Shown piece after piece: positions 25,342-35,401 of a DNA stretch of 64,000 bases; the stretch's first letter is position 1, and every line of letters begins with the position of its first letter. The notes beneath the pieces are model-generated. The model was not told the origin of the DNA. It saw nothing but the letters and a program-made list of their open reading frames with translations, and did no database searches. Origin of the DNA: Hyphomonadaceae bacterium BRH_c29 (GTDB lineage Bacteria; Pseudomonadota; Alphaproteobacteria; Caulobacterales; Hyphomonadaceae); assembly GCA_000961695.1 (NCBI GenBank), contig LADW01000077.1:1-64000 (forward strand), written 5' to 3'. Made by a program: the position numbers and the translations under genes.

Positions 25342-26079
25342 ATGACAGAGACGCCCGCAAACCAGCCCAAGCTTGAGATCCGGATCATTCCGGTCACGCC
25401 CCTGCAGCAGAATACGTCCATGATCTGGTCTACGGAGACCATGGAAGGCGTCTTCATCGATCCGGGCGGCGAGGTCGACCGGCTGATGGACGCCGCCAAG
25501 CAGTTCGGTGTGAAGATCGTCGCGGTCTGGCTGACGCATGGCCACCTCGACCATGCCGGCGCCGCTGCCGCTGTGGCAGAGCGCACAGGTTGCCCCATTA
25601 TCGGCCCGCATGAGGACGACCAGTGGCTGCTGGATGACATCGAGGCCCAGGGCGCGAAATACGGCATCAAGGACGGTCGAAACGTGAAGCCCGACCAGTA
25701 CCTGCATGACGGCGATGTACTGGACCTCGCCGGAAACAAGTTCGGCGTCGTCCATACGCCCGGCCATACGCCGGGCCATGTGGTGATCTATTCACAGGAA
25801 GGCGGACTGGCCTTTGTCGGTGACGTCCTGTTCCAGGGCTCCATCGGGCGGACGGACTTCCCGCGCGGGAACCACCAGCAACTGATCGACTCGATCACCG
25901 GCAAGCTCTGGCCGCTGGGCAATTCCATGCGCTTCGTACCGGGCCACGGCGCTCTCTCCACCTTTGGTCAGGAGCGTCTGAGCAATCCTTTCGTGGCCGA
26001 CGCCGTGACCGGCTATCAGGGCGCCGAAAAGCAGGCCGCCGATGAGGTGAGCCAGAAGCTCTCCAAGCGCTGGAGCTGA
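25342..26079 (+). CDS. MBL-fold metallohydrolase, YcbL/glyoxalase II-like
   Basis: A 245-residue metallo-beta-lactamase fold hydrolase. Zinc motif: WLTHGHLDHAGAAAAVAE; further ligands in VVHTPGHTPGHVVIY, AFVGDVLFQGSIGRTDFPRG and FVPGHGALSTFG. These match the YcbL group, related to glyoxalase II but lacking the C-terminal glutathione-binding helical domain. Hydrolysis of thioesters is likely; substrate open. It stands alone on the plus strand, divergent from the M48 gene. Confidence 0.88.
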   Translation: MTETPANQPKLEIRIIPVTPLQQNTSMIWSTETMEGVFIDPGGEVDRLMDAAKQFGVKIVAVWLTHGHLDHAGAAAAVAERTGCPIIGPHEDDQWLLDDIEAQGAKYGIKDGRNVKPDQYLHDGDVLDLAGNKFGVVHTPGHTPGHVVIYSQEGGLAFVGDVLFQGSIGRTDFPRGNHQQLIDSITGKLWPLGNSMRFVPGHGALSTFGQERLSNPFVADAVTGYQGAEKQAADEVSQKLSKRWS

Positions 26080-26178
26080 GCCCGGCGCCTAATTCCCTGT
26101 ATTTATTGTAATGCCGGACCGGGAACGGATCGGGATGCCATCCGTTGAGAAGGGCATAGCAACCCGAAAGGACAGGAC

Positions 26179-26517
26179 ATGACCCTTCCCGTAAAACTGA
26201 TGGCCCTTGGTGCCAGTGCCGCCATGCTCGCCGCCTGCACGTCCAGCGGCACGACCGAACGCAATACCGCCTATGGTGCTGCTGCAGGCGCCGTTGCGGG
26301 CGCCGTGATCGGTAACAATGTCGGCGACGGTGATGCTCAACGCGGCGCTGTGATCGGTGGCGTTCTGGGCGGAGCCGCCGGCGCGGCCAAAGGCTGTACG
26401 GAAGCCGAGGACTGCAACATGCCGGGCGTCAAGGACCAGCAAACCGAGCGCGACACCGATGGCGACGGCTATGCTGATGCTTATGACCGCTACCCGAATG
26501 ACCGCTATCGCTGGTAA
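26179..26517 (+). CDS. Glycine-zipper lipoprotein with Ca-loop-like tail
   Basis: A 112-residue exported protein. Lipobox: LGASAAMLAACTSS. A glycine zipper follows (YGAAAGAVAGAVIGNNVGDG and GAVIGGVLGGAAGAAKG), like the 17-kDa surface antigen/SlyB group, which inserts in or lines the outer membrane. The C-terminus has DTDGDGYADAYDRYPND, resembling thrombospondin type 3 calcium loops. Two Cys (CTEAEDC) may pair. AAAGGACAGG precedes the ATG. Function unknown; envelope stability is a reasonable guess. Confidence 0.8.
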   Translation: MTLPVKLMALGASAAMLAACTSSGTTERNTAYGAAAGAVAGAVIGNNVGDGDAQRGAVIGGVLGGAAGAAKGCTEAEDCNMPGVKDQQTERDTDGDGYADAYDRYPNDRYRW

Positions 26518-26547
26518 CGGCGCCTGACAGCAGAATTCCAACCTTTT

Positions 26548-26582
26548 GGACACCCCCCGTACAGCTCTGTACGGGGGTGTCC
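26548..26582. terminator. Long perfect hairpin after glycine-zipper lipoprotein
   Basis: GGACACCCCC-CGTACAG-CT-CTGTACG-GGGGTGTCC is an almost perfect 16-bp stem with a tiny loop, about 30 bp past the lipoprotein stop. No T-tract follows on the plus strand, so it may be a transcript-end stabiliser or a factor-assisted terminator. Confidence 0.6.
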
Positions 26583-26685
26583 ATCCAAATGACATTCCGG
26601 AAAAGCGAAATTTCGCGGAACCATTTCTGCCTGAACGAGTTGGTATGGACAGCCCTCAACTCTGGGGCCGATGAGGTAAGGCCAT

Positions 26686-27165
26686 ATGAAGCCGTTCGAT
26701 ATCAGCTCCTCCCCCGCATTACTTCGCTATCGGCAGGCGACATCTTCCGAAACGGAAATCCGGACGCGTACGCTGGCATGGTGTTCTGCGTGGAGCAGCG
26801 TGAACGGCGCCTTCCAGACCGACCGCTTGCGCGAGATTGTCGCTGATGGTCCGATCCGCATGGCGACCGACTTCGGGCATGACATGGCGGTGAATCTCAA
26901 TTTCGATTCTTACGCCACATTCTGGTCCCCGCTGCTGGTCCGGACGTTATCGGAATGGTCTCTGATCGTCGCCGGCCCGATCAAAGTACAAACCAGCGGC
27001 AACCTGGCCTCAGCCGAGCTTGATACCCGCCTGCGCGGTCGGGCACATGACGGCCAGCGCAAGGAACAGCGCCAACAGATGCGACTGATGTGGGAAAACA
27101 CCCGCGGCATGTGGCGATTGGTCCATGAACAGATAATTATTGACCCGAAAACGGCCTGCCTTTGA
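26686..27165 (+). CDS. Hypothetical protein, possible NTF2/SnoaL-like fold
   Basis: A 159-residue protein that I do not recognise firmly. GAGGTAAGG directly upstream of the ATG supports real translation. The C-terminal half, with FDSYATFWSPLLVRTLSEWS, a stretch of beta-strand-like sequence, and MWENTRGMWRLVHEQIIIDP, resembles NTF2/SnoaL-like domains that often end in a strand like this. The N-terminal 60 residues are less ordered. No signal peptide. It stands alone between the lipoprotein hairpin and carB. Confidence 0.55.
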   Translation: MKPFDISSSPALLRYRQATSSETEIRTRTLAWCSAWSSVNGAFQTDRLREIVADGPIRMATDFGHDMAVNLNFDSYATFWSPLLVRTLSEWSLIVAGPIKVQTSGNLASAELDTRLRGRAHDGQRKEQRQQMRLMWENTRGMWRLVHEQIIIDPKTACL

Positions 27166-27289
27166 TCTCGCGGGTTGGCGCCAGGAACCGGATTACTGCA
27201 GACAGTCCAGACTTTATACCGGACATCACCTTGCCCCGCCCCCCGACTCTGCTATGAGGCAGCCGTTTGCTTGCTAGGAGTTGGGGCAC

Positions 27290-30200
27290 ATGCCGAAGCG
27301 CACAGATATCAGCTCCATTCTCGTTATTGGCGCCGGTCCGATCATCATCGGCCAGGCCTGCGAGTTTGACTATTCCGGCGTTCAGGCGATCAAGGCGCTG
27401 AAGGACGAGGGCTACCGGGTTATTCTGGTAAACTCGAACCCCGCGACGATCATGACCGACCCAGGCCTGGCCGACGCGACCTATATCGAGCCAATCACAC
27501 CGGAAATCGTCGAAAAGATCATCGAGGCTGAAAAGCCGGATGCCCTGCTGCCAACGATGGGCGGTCAGACCGCGCTGAACTGTGCGCTGGACCTTCACTA
27601 TGCCGGCATCCTGAAGAAGCATGGCGTCGAACTGATCGGCGCAAAAGCAGAAGCCATCGAGATGGCCGAAGACCGGGCGCTTTTCCGCGAAGCCATGGAC
27701 CGGATCGGCCTTGAGAACCCGCGCGCGACCATCATCTCGTCTCCCAAGCTCGCAAACGGCAAGTATGACCGCATTACGGGCCTCAAGCAGGCCATGGACG
27801 CGATTGAGACAGTCGGCCTGCCTGCCATCATCCGCCCGGCTTACACGCTCGGTGGCACCGGTGGTGGCGTCGCCTATAATGTCGAGGAATATGAAGAGAT
27901 CTGCCGCTCAGGCCTCGCGGCCTCGCCGAATGCCCAGATCCTCGTCGATGAAAGCCTGCTCGGCTGGAAAGAATACGAGATGGAAGTCGTCCGCGACACG
28001 GCGGACAATTGCATCATCATCTGCTCCATCGAGAACATTGACCCGATGGGTGTCCACACAGGCGACTCGATCACGGTCGCCCCTGCCCTGACGCTGACCG
28101 ACAAGGAATACCAGGTCATGCGCAACGCCTCGATTGCGGTGCTGCGCGAGATCGGCGTTGAGACAGGCGGATCGAACGTGCAGTTCGCTGTGAACCCGGC
28201 CGATGGCCGTCTTGTCGTCATCGAGATGAACCCGCGCGTGTCGCGCTCCTCGGCACTGGCGTCCAAGGCGACCGGCTTCCCGATTGCCAAGGTCGCTGCC
28301 AAGCTGGCCGTCGGCTACACGCTGGACGAGCTGGACAATGACATCACGGGCGTCACCCCGGCATCGTTCGAACCGACCATCGACTATGTGGTCACCAAGA
28401 TCCCGCGTTTTGCTTTCGAGAAATACAAAGGCAGCGAACCGGTTCTGACCACAGCCATGAAGTCTGTCGGCGAAGCCATGGCCATTGGCCGGAACTTCAA
28501 GGAAAGCCTGCAGAAGGCACTGAACTCCCTCGAGACAGGCCTGTCCGGCCTCAATGACCTGCCTTTCGAAGACGAAACCAAGCTGCGCGCGGCCCTCGCG
28601 ATCCAGTCGCCGGACCGGCTCCGCGTCGTGGCGCAGGCGTTCCGTATGGGGCTCAGCGTCGATGACGTGTACGCGATCACGTCTATCGACAAATGGTTCC
28701 TGCGCCAGATCGAAGAGCTGATGGCAACCGAAGCCCGGGTCCTCGAAGAAGGCCTGCCGGAAGATGCTTTCTCGATGACCGAACTCAAGGCGATGGGCTT
28801 CTCCGACAAGCGCCTTGGCGAGCTGACCGGCCAGACCGAAGACGCCGTCCGCGCCCTGCGCAATGCCCTGGACGTGCATCCGGTCTACAAGCGCATCGAC
28901 ACATGCGCCGCCGAGTTTGCGGCCAAGACGCCCTACCTCTATTCCACCTACGAACACCCGCTGTTCGGTCAGGACAAGCCGGAATGCGAATCGCTGCCGA
29001 CGGCGCGCGAGAAAGTCGTCATTCTGGGCGGCGGCCCGAACCGGATCGGTCAGGGCATCGAATTCGACTATTGCTGCTGCCATGCCGCGTTTGCCATGGA
29101 AGACCTCGGCATCGAGTCGATCATGGTCAACTGCAACCCGGAAACAGTGTCTACGGACTATGACACGTCCGACCGCCTCTACTTCGAACCGCTGACCGAC
29201 GAGCATGTGCTGGAAATCATCCGCAAGGAAAGCGGCACAGGTCATTTGCGCGGCGTGATCGTCCAGTTCGGTGGTCAGACACCGCTGAAGCTTGCCGGCC
29301 CGTTGCACAAGCAGAATATCCCCATTCTCGGCACCAGCCCGGCCTCCATTGATCTTGCCGAAGACCGTGCCCAGTTTGCCGCGCTCCTCGACGAGCTCGG
29401 CATCCAGCAGGCCCCTTCGCGGACGGCCCGCAGCGTGGACGAGGCGCAGGTAAAGGCGAATGAGATCGGCTACCCCGTCATGCTTCGCCCAAGCTTCGTG
29501 CTGGGTGGCCGCGCCATGGAAATCGCACGCGATGACGAAGACCTGCGCAAGTTCGCTGCTGAGGCGCTGCTGGTGTCCGGCGATGCCTCCCTCTTCATTG
29601 ACCGCTACCTTTCGGACGCGACCGAAGTGGACGTCGACGCGATTTGCGACGGCGAGAATGTGCACGTTGCTGGCATCATGGAACATATCGAGGAGGCCGG
29701 TGTGCACTCGGGCGACTCCGCCTGTTCCCTGCCACCGTTTACCTTGTCCCCTGCCATGCAGGGCCGCCTGGCTGAACAGACCATTGCCCTGGCCCGCGCC
29801 CTGAAAGTTCGGGGCCTGATCAACATTCAGTTCGCCGTGAAGGACAACGAGATCTATGTGCTGGAAGCCAATCCGCGCGCCAGCCGCACGATCCCCTTCG
29901 TCGCGAAGGCCGTCGGCGCGCCCATCGCCAGCATTGCGGCCAAGGTCATGGCCGGAGAGAAACTCACAGATTTTGATCTGACCCACGCCAATCCGCGCCG
30001 GATCGCCGTCAAGGAAGCCGTGTTCCCCTTCGCCCGCTTCCCGGGCGTGGATCCACAGCTCGGCCCGGAGATGCGTTCAACCGGCGAAGTCATGGGCTGG
30101 GACGATGATTTCGGCACAGCCTTCCTCAAGAGCCAGATGGGCTGCGGCGTGATTCTCCCGTCTGAGGGCGCCGTGTTCATCTCGGTGAAGGATTCGGACA

Positions 30201-30553
30201 AAAAGGGCCTCGTCGAGGCGGCCCGCGACCTTGTGAAGCTGGGATTCACACTGGTCGCGACCTCCGGCACGGCGGCCTATCTGGAGGGCGAAGGCCTGCC
30301 AGTCCGCCGCGTGAACAAGGTCAATGAGGGGCAGCCCCACATCGTGGACGCCATGATCAATGGTGACATCCAGCTGGTCTTCAACACGACCGAAGGTGCA
30401 ACATCTATTGAAGATAGCGCCTCGATCCGCCGGACGGCCGTGTCCCGCAAGATTCCGTATTATACGACACTTGCCGCCTCCATCGCATCGGTTCGTGCCA
30501 TCACCAGCATGCTGTCGCGGGAAATCTCCGTCCGCGCCTTGCAATCGGTGTGA
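27290..30553 (+). CDS. carB: Carbamoyl-phosphate synthase large subunit
   Basis: About 1087 residues, the full-length two-synthetase form. The N-terminal half begins [22 protein letters not shown] and the C-terminal half repeats it ([20 protein letters not shown]). ATP-grasp cores are visible in each half ([28 protein letters not shown]). The C-terminal MGS-like allosteric domain contains [20 protein letters not shown]. It makes carbamoyl phosphate from bicarbonate, ammonia and two ATP. TAGGAG lies 9-10 nt before the ATG at 27290; the track uses an upstream TTG. Partner carA is at 21502. Confidence 0.97.
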   Translation: MPKRTDISSILVIGAGPIIIGQACEFDYSGVQAIKALKDEGYRVILVNSNPATIMTDPGLADATYIEPITPEIVEKIIEAEKPDALLPTMGGQTALNCALDLHYAGILKKHGVELIGAKAEAIEMAEDRALFREAMDRIGLENPRATIISSPKLANGKYDRITGLKQAMDAIETVGLPAIIRPAYTLGGTGGGVAYNVEEYEEICRSGLAASPNAQILVDESLLGWKEYEMEVVRDTADNCIIICSIENIDPMGVHTGDSITVAPALTLTDKEYQVMRNASIAVLREIGVETGGSNVQFAVNPADGRLVVIEMNPRVSRSSALASKATGFPIAKVAAKLAVGYTLDELDNDITGVTPASFEPTIDYVVTKIPRFAFEKYKGSEPVLTTAMKSVGEAMAIGRNFKESLQKALNSLETGLSGLNDLPFEDETKLRAALAIQSPDRLRVVAQAFRMGLSVDDVYAITSIDKWFLRQIEELMATEARVLEEGLPEDAFSMTELKAMGFSDKRLGELTGQTEDAVRALRNALDVHPVYKRIDTCAAEFAAKTPYLYSTYEHPLFGQDKPECESLPTAREKVVILGGGPNRIGQGIEFDYCCCHAAFAMEDLGIESIMVNCNPETVSTDYDTSDRLYFEPLTDEHVLEIIRKESGTGHLRGVIVQFGGQTPLKLAGPLHKQNIPILGTSPASIDLAEDRAQFAALLDELGIQQAPSRTARSVDEAQVKANEIGYPVMLRPSFVLGGRAMEIARDDEDLRKFAAEALLVSGDASLFIDRYLSDATEVDVDAICDGENVHVAGIMEHIEEAGVHSGDSACSLPPFTLSPAMQGRLAEQTIALARALKVRGLINIQFAVKDNEIYVLEANPRASRTIPFVAKAVGAPIASIAAKVMAGEKLTDFDLTHANPRRIAVKEAVFPFARFPGVDPQLGPEMRSTGEVMGWDDDFGTAFLKSQMGCGVILPSEGAVFISVKDSDKKGLVEAARDLVKLGFTLVATSGTAAYLEGEGLPVRRVNKVNEGQPHIVDAMINGDIQLVFNTTEGATSIEDSASIRRTAVSRKIPYYTTLAASIASVRAITSMLSREISVRALQSV

Positions 30554-30619
30554 CACCGCCCCACTTGACGTCATTCGTATTTCCGACAACGATTTTCGCC
30601 CAATTGCAGAGGTGACCAA

Positions 30620-31093
30620 ATGGAACGCATTCCCATGACCGAAGAAGGCCATGCCGCGCTTCAAGCAGAACTGAAAAACCTCAAATCGGTTGAGCGCCCG
30701 ATCATCATCGCGGCGATCTCCGAAGCGCGTGCGCATGGCGATCTCTCGGAAAACGCCGAATACCACGCCGCAAAGGAAAAGCAGAGCTTCATCGAAGGCC
30801 GCATCGCCGAACTGGACGACAAGCTGGCCCGCGCGGACATCATTGACGTATCGAAACTGGGCGGCAGCAAAGTGCGCTTCGGGGCCACAGTCACCGTGAT
30901 CGACGTCGATTCCGAGGAACAGTCCTCTTACAAGATCGTCGGCGAAGACGAAGCCAACGTGAGAGACGGCAAGATTTCGATTTCCTCGCCCATCGCCCGC
31001 GCCCTGATCGGCAAAGAAGAAGGCGACGAGGCTGAAGTAGCCGCCCCCTCCGGGGCCCGCGCTTACGAAATCGTCAAGGTCGAGTACCGGTAA
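30620..31093 (+). CDS. greA: Transcription elongation factor GreA
   Basis: A 157-residue GreA. The N-terminal coiled coil includes [20 protein letters not shown] and the acidic tip [20 protein letters not shown] that enters the RNA polymerase channel to trigger cleavage of backtracked RNA. The C-terminal FKBP-like domain closes with [25 protein letters not shown] precedes the ATG, and a TTGACG at 30565 may be its -35. It follows carB by 67 bp, a frequent alphaproteobacterial linkage. Confidence 0.96.
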   Translation: MERIPMTEEGHAALQAELKNLKSVERPIIIAAISEARAHGDLSENAEYHAAKEKQSFIEGRIAELDDKLARADIIDVSKLGGSKVRFGATVTVIDVDSEEQSSYKIVGEDEANVRDGKISISSPIARALIGKEEGDEAEVAAPSGARAYEIVKVEYR

Positions 31094-32170
31094 ATGTCGG
31101 ATCCGGGATCGCTCGGACCCTCAGTCTGGGCGGTCTCCGACGGCCGCGCAGGCAACGCCGCGCAAGTGCGTGCGATTGCTCATGCGCTGGGTGATATGGG
31201 CCGCTGGATGCAGATCGGTCACATTCCGGGTCAGGCCCACATGGCCGAACCGATGGTCCTGACACCGCGTATGCCGTGGACCTGTCTGCCGGCCGACAAA
31301 TGGCCCGCGCCACTCTCCTCCCTGCCCGCGAGCCAGCGCGACCTTCTGAAAGCTCCCTGGCCAACCGTCTGGATCGCCGCAGGACGCAGATCAGCTGCCT
31401 TCACAAAGTCTGTCCGCGAATGGTCTGGCGGGCGCACACTGACCGTCCAGATCCTAGATCCGCATATTCCGCCGGAGAACTTTGACCTGCTGGTCACACC
31501 TGTGCATGACGACGTGAGCGGACCGAACGTCATTCAGACGATTGGCTCACCGTCATATTTCTCCCCGAACGCCATCGAGGATGCCGCGCAGGCCTTCGCA
31601 GATCTGGCGGACGAACGGGGCAAGAGCGCCATTGTCATCCTGGGCGGAGACAGCAAAGCCTACACATTCACCGACGCAGCCGCGATCCGGCTGGAGAGCC
31701 AACTGCGCGCGTTGGCGGGCCAGGGCTGGCGCCTGCGCATCACTACGTCCCGCCGGACACCCGATGCGGCACGCGCCCGTTTTCGCCGAATGGCTGACGA
31801 GATTGGCGCCAAATTCTGGTCCGGTACGGAAGATGGCCCCAACCCCTATATCGCCTGGCTCACCTTTTCTGATGTCGCCATCGTTACGGAAGACAGCGCC
31901 AATATGTTGTCCGATGCCGCCTGGCACGGCCTGCCGGTCCACATCGCGAAGCTGGAGGGACGGGCGGAAAAATTCAACAAGCTGCACGACAGCCTCTTCA
32001 AGCATGGCGCAGCGCGCTGGTTTGGCGGCACATTGGAAACCTGGGCCTACCCGCCTCTGCGAGAGGCCGACCGGGTTGCCGATGCGATTGTTGCCAAGCT
32101 GCTGGAACGCTATCCGCAGCCGGATATGAGCGGATCCGGCAAAGTCGCCGCGCCCGACTGGCTGAGCTGA
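31094..32170 (+). CDS. ELM1-family (DUF1022) protein, GT-B-like
   Basis: A 358-residue protein of the mitochondrial fission ELM1 family. Typical segments: VWAVSDGRAGNAAQVRAIAH at the N-terminus, VQILDPHIPPENFDLLVTPV in the middle, and VAIVTEDSANMLSDAAWHGL and PVHIAKLEGRAEKFNKLHDS near the end. The layout resembles GT-B glycosyltransferases; plant ELM1 recruits dynamin to mitochondria while the bacterial function is unknown. The ATG directly follows the greA stop (TAAATG), so it is translationally coupled to greA. Confidence 0.87.
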   Translation: MSDPGSLGPSVWAVSDGRAGNAAQVRAIAHALGDMGRWMQIGHIPGQAHMAEPMVLTPRMPWTCLPADKWPAPLSSLPASQRDLLKAPWPTVWIAAGRRSAAFTKSVREWSGGRTLTVQILDPHIPPENFDLLVTPVHDDVSGPNVIQTIGSPSYFSPNAIEDAAQAFADLADERGKSAIVILGGDSKAYTFTDAAAIRLESQLRALAGQGWRLRITTSRRTPDAARARFRRMADEIGAKFWSGTEDGPNPYIAWLTFSDVAIVTEDSANMLSDAAWHGLPVHIAKLEGRAEKFNKLHDSLFKHGAARWFGGTLETWAYPPLREADRVADAIVAKLLERYPQPDMSGSGKVAAPDWLS

Positions 32171-32245
32171 CCTCCTTCCGCTCCGATCCGGCTTGCATTT
32201 TCGGAACGCTTGGGCCCTTATGATCCCGCCTCATTGGGAAGACGG

Positions 32246-32977
32246 ATGGCACGGGACACTGAACCGCTTCGAAGATATTTCCGGGAATGCCGGGACGCCA
32301 ATACGGGCGACGGCCTGACTTCTGCGGCGATCTCCTATTACGGAACAACAACTGTCGCGATGGGGAGCTATATGCACTCTCCACCCGTCGGTGCGGATGA
32401 CTTTGACGGGCAAATCAGGGTCGGTGAGTTCGGCTACCCGCCGGCATGGCGGGAGACCTACCTCAGGGATCGCCTGCACCTGATTGACCCGCTGGCGCGG
32501 CGCGCAGCGAAGCTGGCCCGCCCGCTTTTCTGGAGCGAATCGCGCAGCCTGCCGGATCTGACGCCGGAGGAGCGCAGGTATCTGGACCGTGTCTCCGCAG
32601 AGAAACTTGGCGAAGGTCTTGGCATTCCCGTGTTCGGACCAGCGGGCCGCAATGGCTATGTTGCACTTGGCTTTGGATCGCCCGAACGCCCTGAAGCAGA
32701 TGAAATTCTTGAGCTGCAGGCTGCCGCTCAAATGGGACATCTTGCCTATTGCCGGCTGCTCCTGAAAGGGCTCCCCAGAGGGGTCAGACTGTCGGCCCGC
32801 GAGAGAGAAATTCTCCGTTGGGTCGCCCGCGGGCGAACGAATAACCAGATCGCAGATGTGCTGTCTCTCTCCCGGAATACGGTGGAGACCTATATCCGGC
32901 GCTGTTTCGAAAAACTGGACGTAAACGACAGGGTTTCCGCAGCCTTACGCGGTATTGCGCTGGGCATGATCGACTGA
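32246..32977 (+). CDS. LuxR-family regulator with autoinducer-binding domain
   Basis: About 243 residues. The N-terminal domain keeps the usual acyl-homoserine-lactone pocket pattern: Trp and Tyr in AWRETYLRDRLHLIDP with the Asp-Pro pair at the end, and the Trp in PLFWSESR. The C-terminal GerE-type HTH is LSAREREILRWVARGRTNNQ, then SLSRNTVETYIRRCFEKLDV. The track starts at a TTG (32210); the ATG at 32246 has GGAAG upstream. No luxI synthase is in the window, so this could be a LuxR solo. It faces mnmA convergently with 7 bp between stops. Confidence 0.85.
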   Translation: MARDTEPLRRYFRECRDANTGDGLTSAAISYYGTTTVAMGSYMHSPPVGADDFDGQIRVGEFGYPPAWRETYLRDRLHLIDPLARRAAKLARPLFWSESRSLPDLTPEERRYLDRVSAEKLGEGLGIPVFGPAGRNGYVALGFGSPERPEADEILELQAAAQMGHLAYCRLLLKGLPRGVRLSAREREILRWVARGRTNNQIADVLSLSRNTVETYIRRCFEKLDVNDRVSAALRGIALGMID

Positions 32978-32984
32978 TGTCAGA

Positions 32985-34169
32985 TCACGCCGCAACCACG
33001 CGCTCATCGGCCGGGATTGCCTTCAGGATGAAGCCTCCCCCGAGGATGCGCGTGCTGCCTTCCGGATCGTACAGCACAGCTGCCTGACCGCGCGCGACGC
33101 CTTCTTCCGGTTCATCGAACCAGATCACGGGCACATCGCCATTCCAACCCAGACGACCTGGCACAGGTGGACGGGTCGACCGCACACGGACGAGCACAGG
33201 CGCGCCGGCATGGGCGGCTTCTTCCAGACTGCCCTGCCCCAACCAGTTGAGCTCTTCCAGCATAAGACCAGACGTCATCAGCGCTTCGCGCGGCCCGACA
33301 ATGACCCGGCGCGCCGGCGCGTCGATCTTGACCACGAACAACGGATCACCAGTCGCAACGCCAAGTCCACGGCGCTGACCGATCGTGTAGTGGATTACAC
33401 CTTCATGCTGGCCCAGTACCCGGCCATCCAGGTGCACGATATCACCGCCGCGCCCTGAACCGGGGCGAAGCTTTTCCACAACCTTCGCGTAGGACCCTTC
33501 CGGCACGAAGCAGATGTCCTGGCTGTCCGGCTTCGACGCGACCGGCAGGTTGAACCTGTCAGCCAGCTTGCGCACTTCCGTCTTGGGAAGGCCGCCCAGC
33601 GGGAAGCGCAGGAAATCCAGCTGCTCGCGCGTGGTCGCGAACAGGAAGTAGGACTGGTCACGCGACGCGTCGGCGGCCCGGTGCAGTTCCGGCCCATCCT
33701 CACCATCCGTACGGCGAATATAGTGGCCCGTGGCCAGACAGTCGGCGCCGAGGTCTTTGGCGGTTTTCAGAAGGTCTGAAAACTTGACCGTCTGATTGCA
33801 GCGAATGCACGGGATCGGCGTCGAGCCGGCCAGGTAAGCGTCGGCAAAGTCTTCCATCACCTGCTCGCGAAAGCGAGACTCGTAATCGAGCACATAGTGC
33901 GGAATACCGATCTGGTCGGACACGTTGCGCGCGTCGTGAATGTCCTGTCCGGCACAGCAGGCGCCCTTTTTCTCGATGGCGGCGCCATGATCATAGAGCT
34001 GCAGCGTGATGCCGATGACATCATAGCCTTCGGCCTTCAGCATCGCGGCGACCACGGAAGAGTCCACCCCGCCCGACATGGCGGCGACTACGCGCGTGTC
34101 TGCCGGCGCTTTCGCGAATCCAAGGGAATTGACGCCGCCTGTCCAGGCAGCCGTGTTCGTATCAGTCAT
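32985..34169 (-). CDS. mnmA: tRNA-specific 2-thiouridylase MnmA
   Basis: A 394-residue enzyme installing the 2-thio group on U34 of Lys/Glu/Gln tRNAs. PP-loop: [18 protein letters not shown]. The catalytic cysteines are in [12 protein letters not shown] and [23 protein letters not shown] and the C-terminal barrel ([17 protein letters not shown]) complete the fold. An N-terminal extension of about 25 residues precedes the core, a common feature in alphaproteobacteria. GGGAGTGAGAG precedes the ATG. It stands as a single gene. Confidence 0.96.
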   Translation of the reverse strand: MTDTNTAAWTGGVNSLGFAKAPADTRVVAAMSGGVDSSVVAAMLKAEGYDVIGITLQLYDHGAAIEKKGACCAGQDIHDARNVSDQIGIPHYVLDYESRFREQVMEDFADAYLAGSTPIPCIRCNQTVKFSDLLKTAKDLGADCLATGHYIRRTDGEDGPELHRAADASRDQSYFLFATTREQLDFLRFPLGGLPKTEVRKLADRFNLPVASKPDSQDICFVPEGSYAKVVEKLRPGSGRGGDIVHLDGRVLGQHEGVIHYTIGQRRGLGVATGDPLFVVKIDAPARRVIVGPREALMTSGLMLEELNWLGQGSLEEAAHAGAPVLVRVRSTRPPVPGRLGWNGDVPVIWFDEPEEGVARGQAAVLYDPEGSTRILGGGFILKAIPADERVVAA

Positions 34170-34288
34170 CTCTCACTCCCACCGGGTTCAAGGCCCGGAG
34201 CAGCCAATGTTGAGGCGCGCATATAGCGGGAACACGCCGGGATTGCGAGGGGCAGAAAGAAGAAGGGGTGGCGCGCGAAAGATGCTTG

Positions 34289-34342
34289 TTGACAGGAAAC
34301 TCTGAATATTATTGATATTCGATTATCTTTTATTGATTTTCG
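34289..34342 (+). promoter_or_regulatory. Direct repeats and -35-like element upstream of S41 lipoprotein gene
   Basis: The 180-bp gap between mnmA and the S41 gene turns AT-rich near its end. TTGACA lies at 34289-34294. Two copies of ATTGAT(A/T)TTCG begin at 34311 and 34332, 21 bp apart or two helical turns, the second ending 13 bp before the ATG. Repeats in phase suggest a cooperative regulator binding near or downstream of the promoter. No regulator is identified. Confidence 0.42.
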
Positions 34343-34354
34343 GAACATTTGGCT

Positions 34355-35395
34355 ATGAAACAGCTGCTTCCCCTCTCGACAGTTCTGCTCCTGATGCCGC
34401 TGCAGGTCGCGTGCGTGCACACTGAGGCACCCCCTCCTGCCGCCGCCATTGAAGCCTCCGCAACTGTGCCTGTCTCGCCCTATGCCGAAGCGGCGACAGC
34501 CATCAATGCCACCATGCGCGCCAACCATTATTCACCGGCCGAACTTGACGGCCCAGCCTATGCCGCCATGGAAGCCGGAGTCATTGCGCTCGCGAATTCT
34601 GCCACCAGCGATGAGGACTTCCTCTCAGGCTTCAAGGATCTCTGGAAAGACGGCCCGTTTTCCCATGTGCTCCTGAACAAGTCCAAGCACAGCGCCAGCG
34701 AGACCGCAGCCTATCTGGACACGCTCCGGGTTGGCGAAGGCGCAAAGCTGTCATGGCAGGGAGATGCGGCGACCCTCACCGTCAACACGATGGTCGGGCT
34801 CGATACGATCGAGCAGATCGATGCGGCCTATGACGAGATCGCCGCGCACGGCGCCTCGCGCCTTGTGATCGACCTGCGCAAGAATCCCGGTGGCGCCTTT
34901 GCGGTTTTGCCTCTGGTGGAGCACGTCCTGTCCGAGCCACTGGATGCCGGCGGCTTTGTAGCCCAGCGCTGGAACGCAGAGCACAACACGCCGCCGACAT
35001 TGGCCGACCTCGAACAAGTCACACCATGGACGGGATGGTCGATCCGCAGCTTCTGGACCGATGTAACGAGCGCGCCGTTGACGCGGATCCGGTTCGAACC
35101 ACGCCCGAACGCCTATCAGGGCCCCGTCTTTGTGCTGATCAGCCACGAGACCGCCAGCGCAGCGGAGCTGGCCGCCGACGCTCTCAAGTCTTCAGGACGC
35201 GCCGTCCTGATTGGGGAGACGACAGCAGGCGAAATGTTGTCACAGAAAATGTTCGACATCCCAGGCGGGTATCAGCTGTACCTGCCAATCGCAGACTATT
35301 ACTCGGTCAAAAACGGGCGGATTGAAGGGCATGGTGTCACGCCTGACATTATCTGCGATCCGGACCTGGCTTTGGAAAAAGCTCTGGAAATGTAG
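34355..35395 (+). CDS. S41-type (C-terminal processing/tricorn-like) peptidase lipoprotein
   Basis: About 346 residues. Lipobox at LMPLQVACVHT. The S41 core has LVIDLRKNPGGAFAVLPL, then VFVLISHETASAAELAADAL where the Ser nucleophile should be, and AVLIGETTAGEMLSQKM. No PDZ domain is evident between the N-terminal helical part and the protease core, as in the TSPc-only retinol-binding-protein-like group. It probably acts in the periplasm on unknown substrates. The ATG at 34355 is preferred to the TTG at 34349. Upstream repeats (34311-34342) suggest regulated expression. Confidence 0.85.
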   Translation: MKQLLPLSTVLLLMPLQVACVHTEAPPPAAAIEASATVPVSPYAEAATAINATMRANHYSPAELDGPAYAAMEAGVIALANSATSDEDFLSGFKDLWKDGPFSHVLLNKSKHSASETAAYLDTLRVGEGAKLSWQGDAATLTVNTMVGLDTIEQIDAAYDEIAAHGASRLVIDLRKNPGGAFAVLPLVEHVLSEPLDAGGFVAQRWNAEHNTPPTLADLEQVTPWTGWSIRSFWTDVTSAPLTRIRFEPRPNAYQGPVFVLISHETASAAELAADALKSSGRAVLIGETTAGEMLSQKMFDIPGGYQLYLPIADYYSVKNGRIEGHGVTPDIICDPDLALEKALEM

Positions 35396-35401
35396 CTGCC
35401 G

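Noticed and set aside
27908-29986. 692-residue minus-strand ORF opposite carB
   Set aside because: Antisense shadow of carB; carB is unambiguous.
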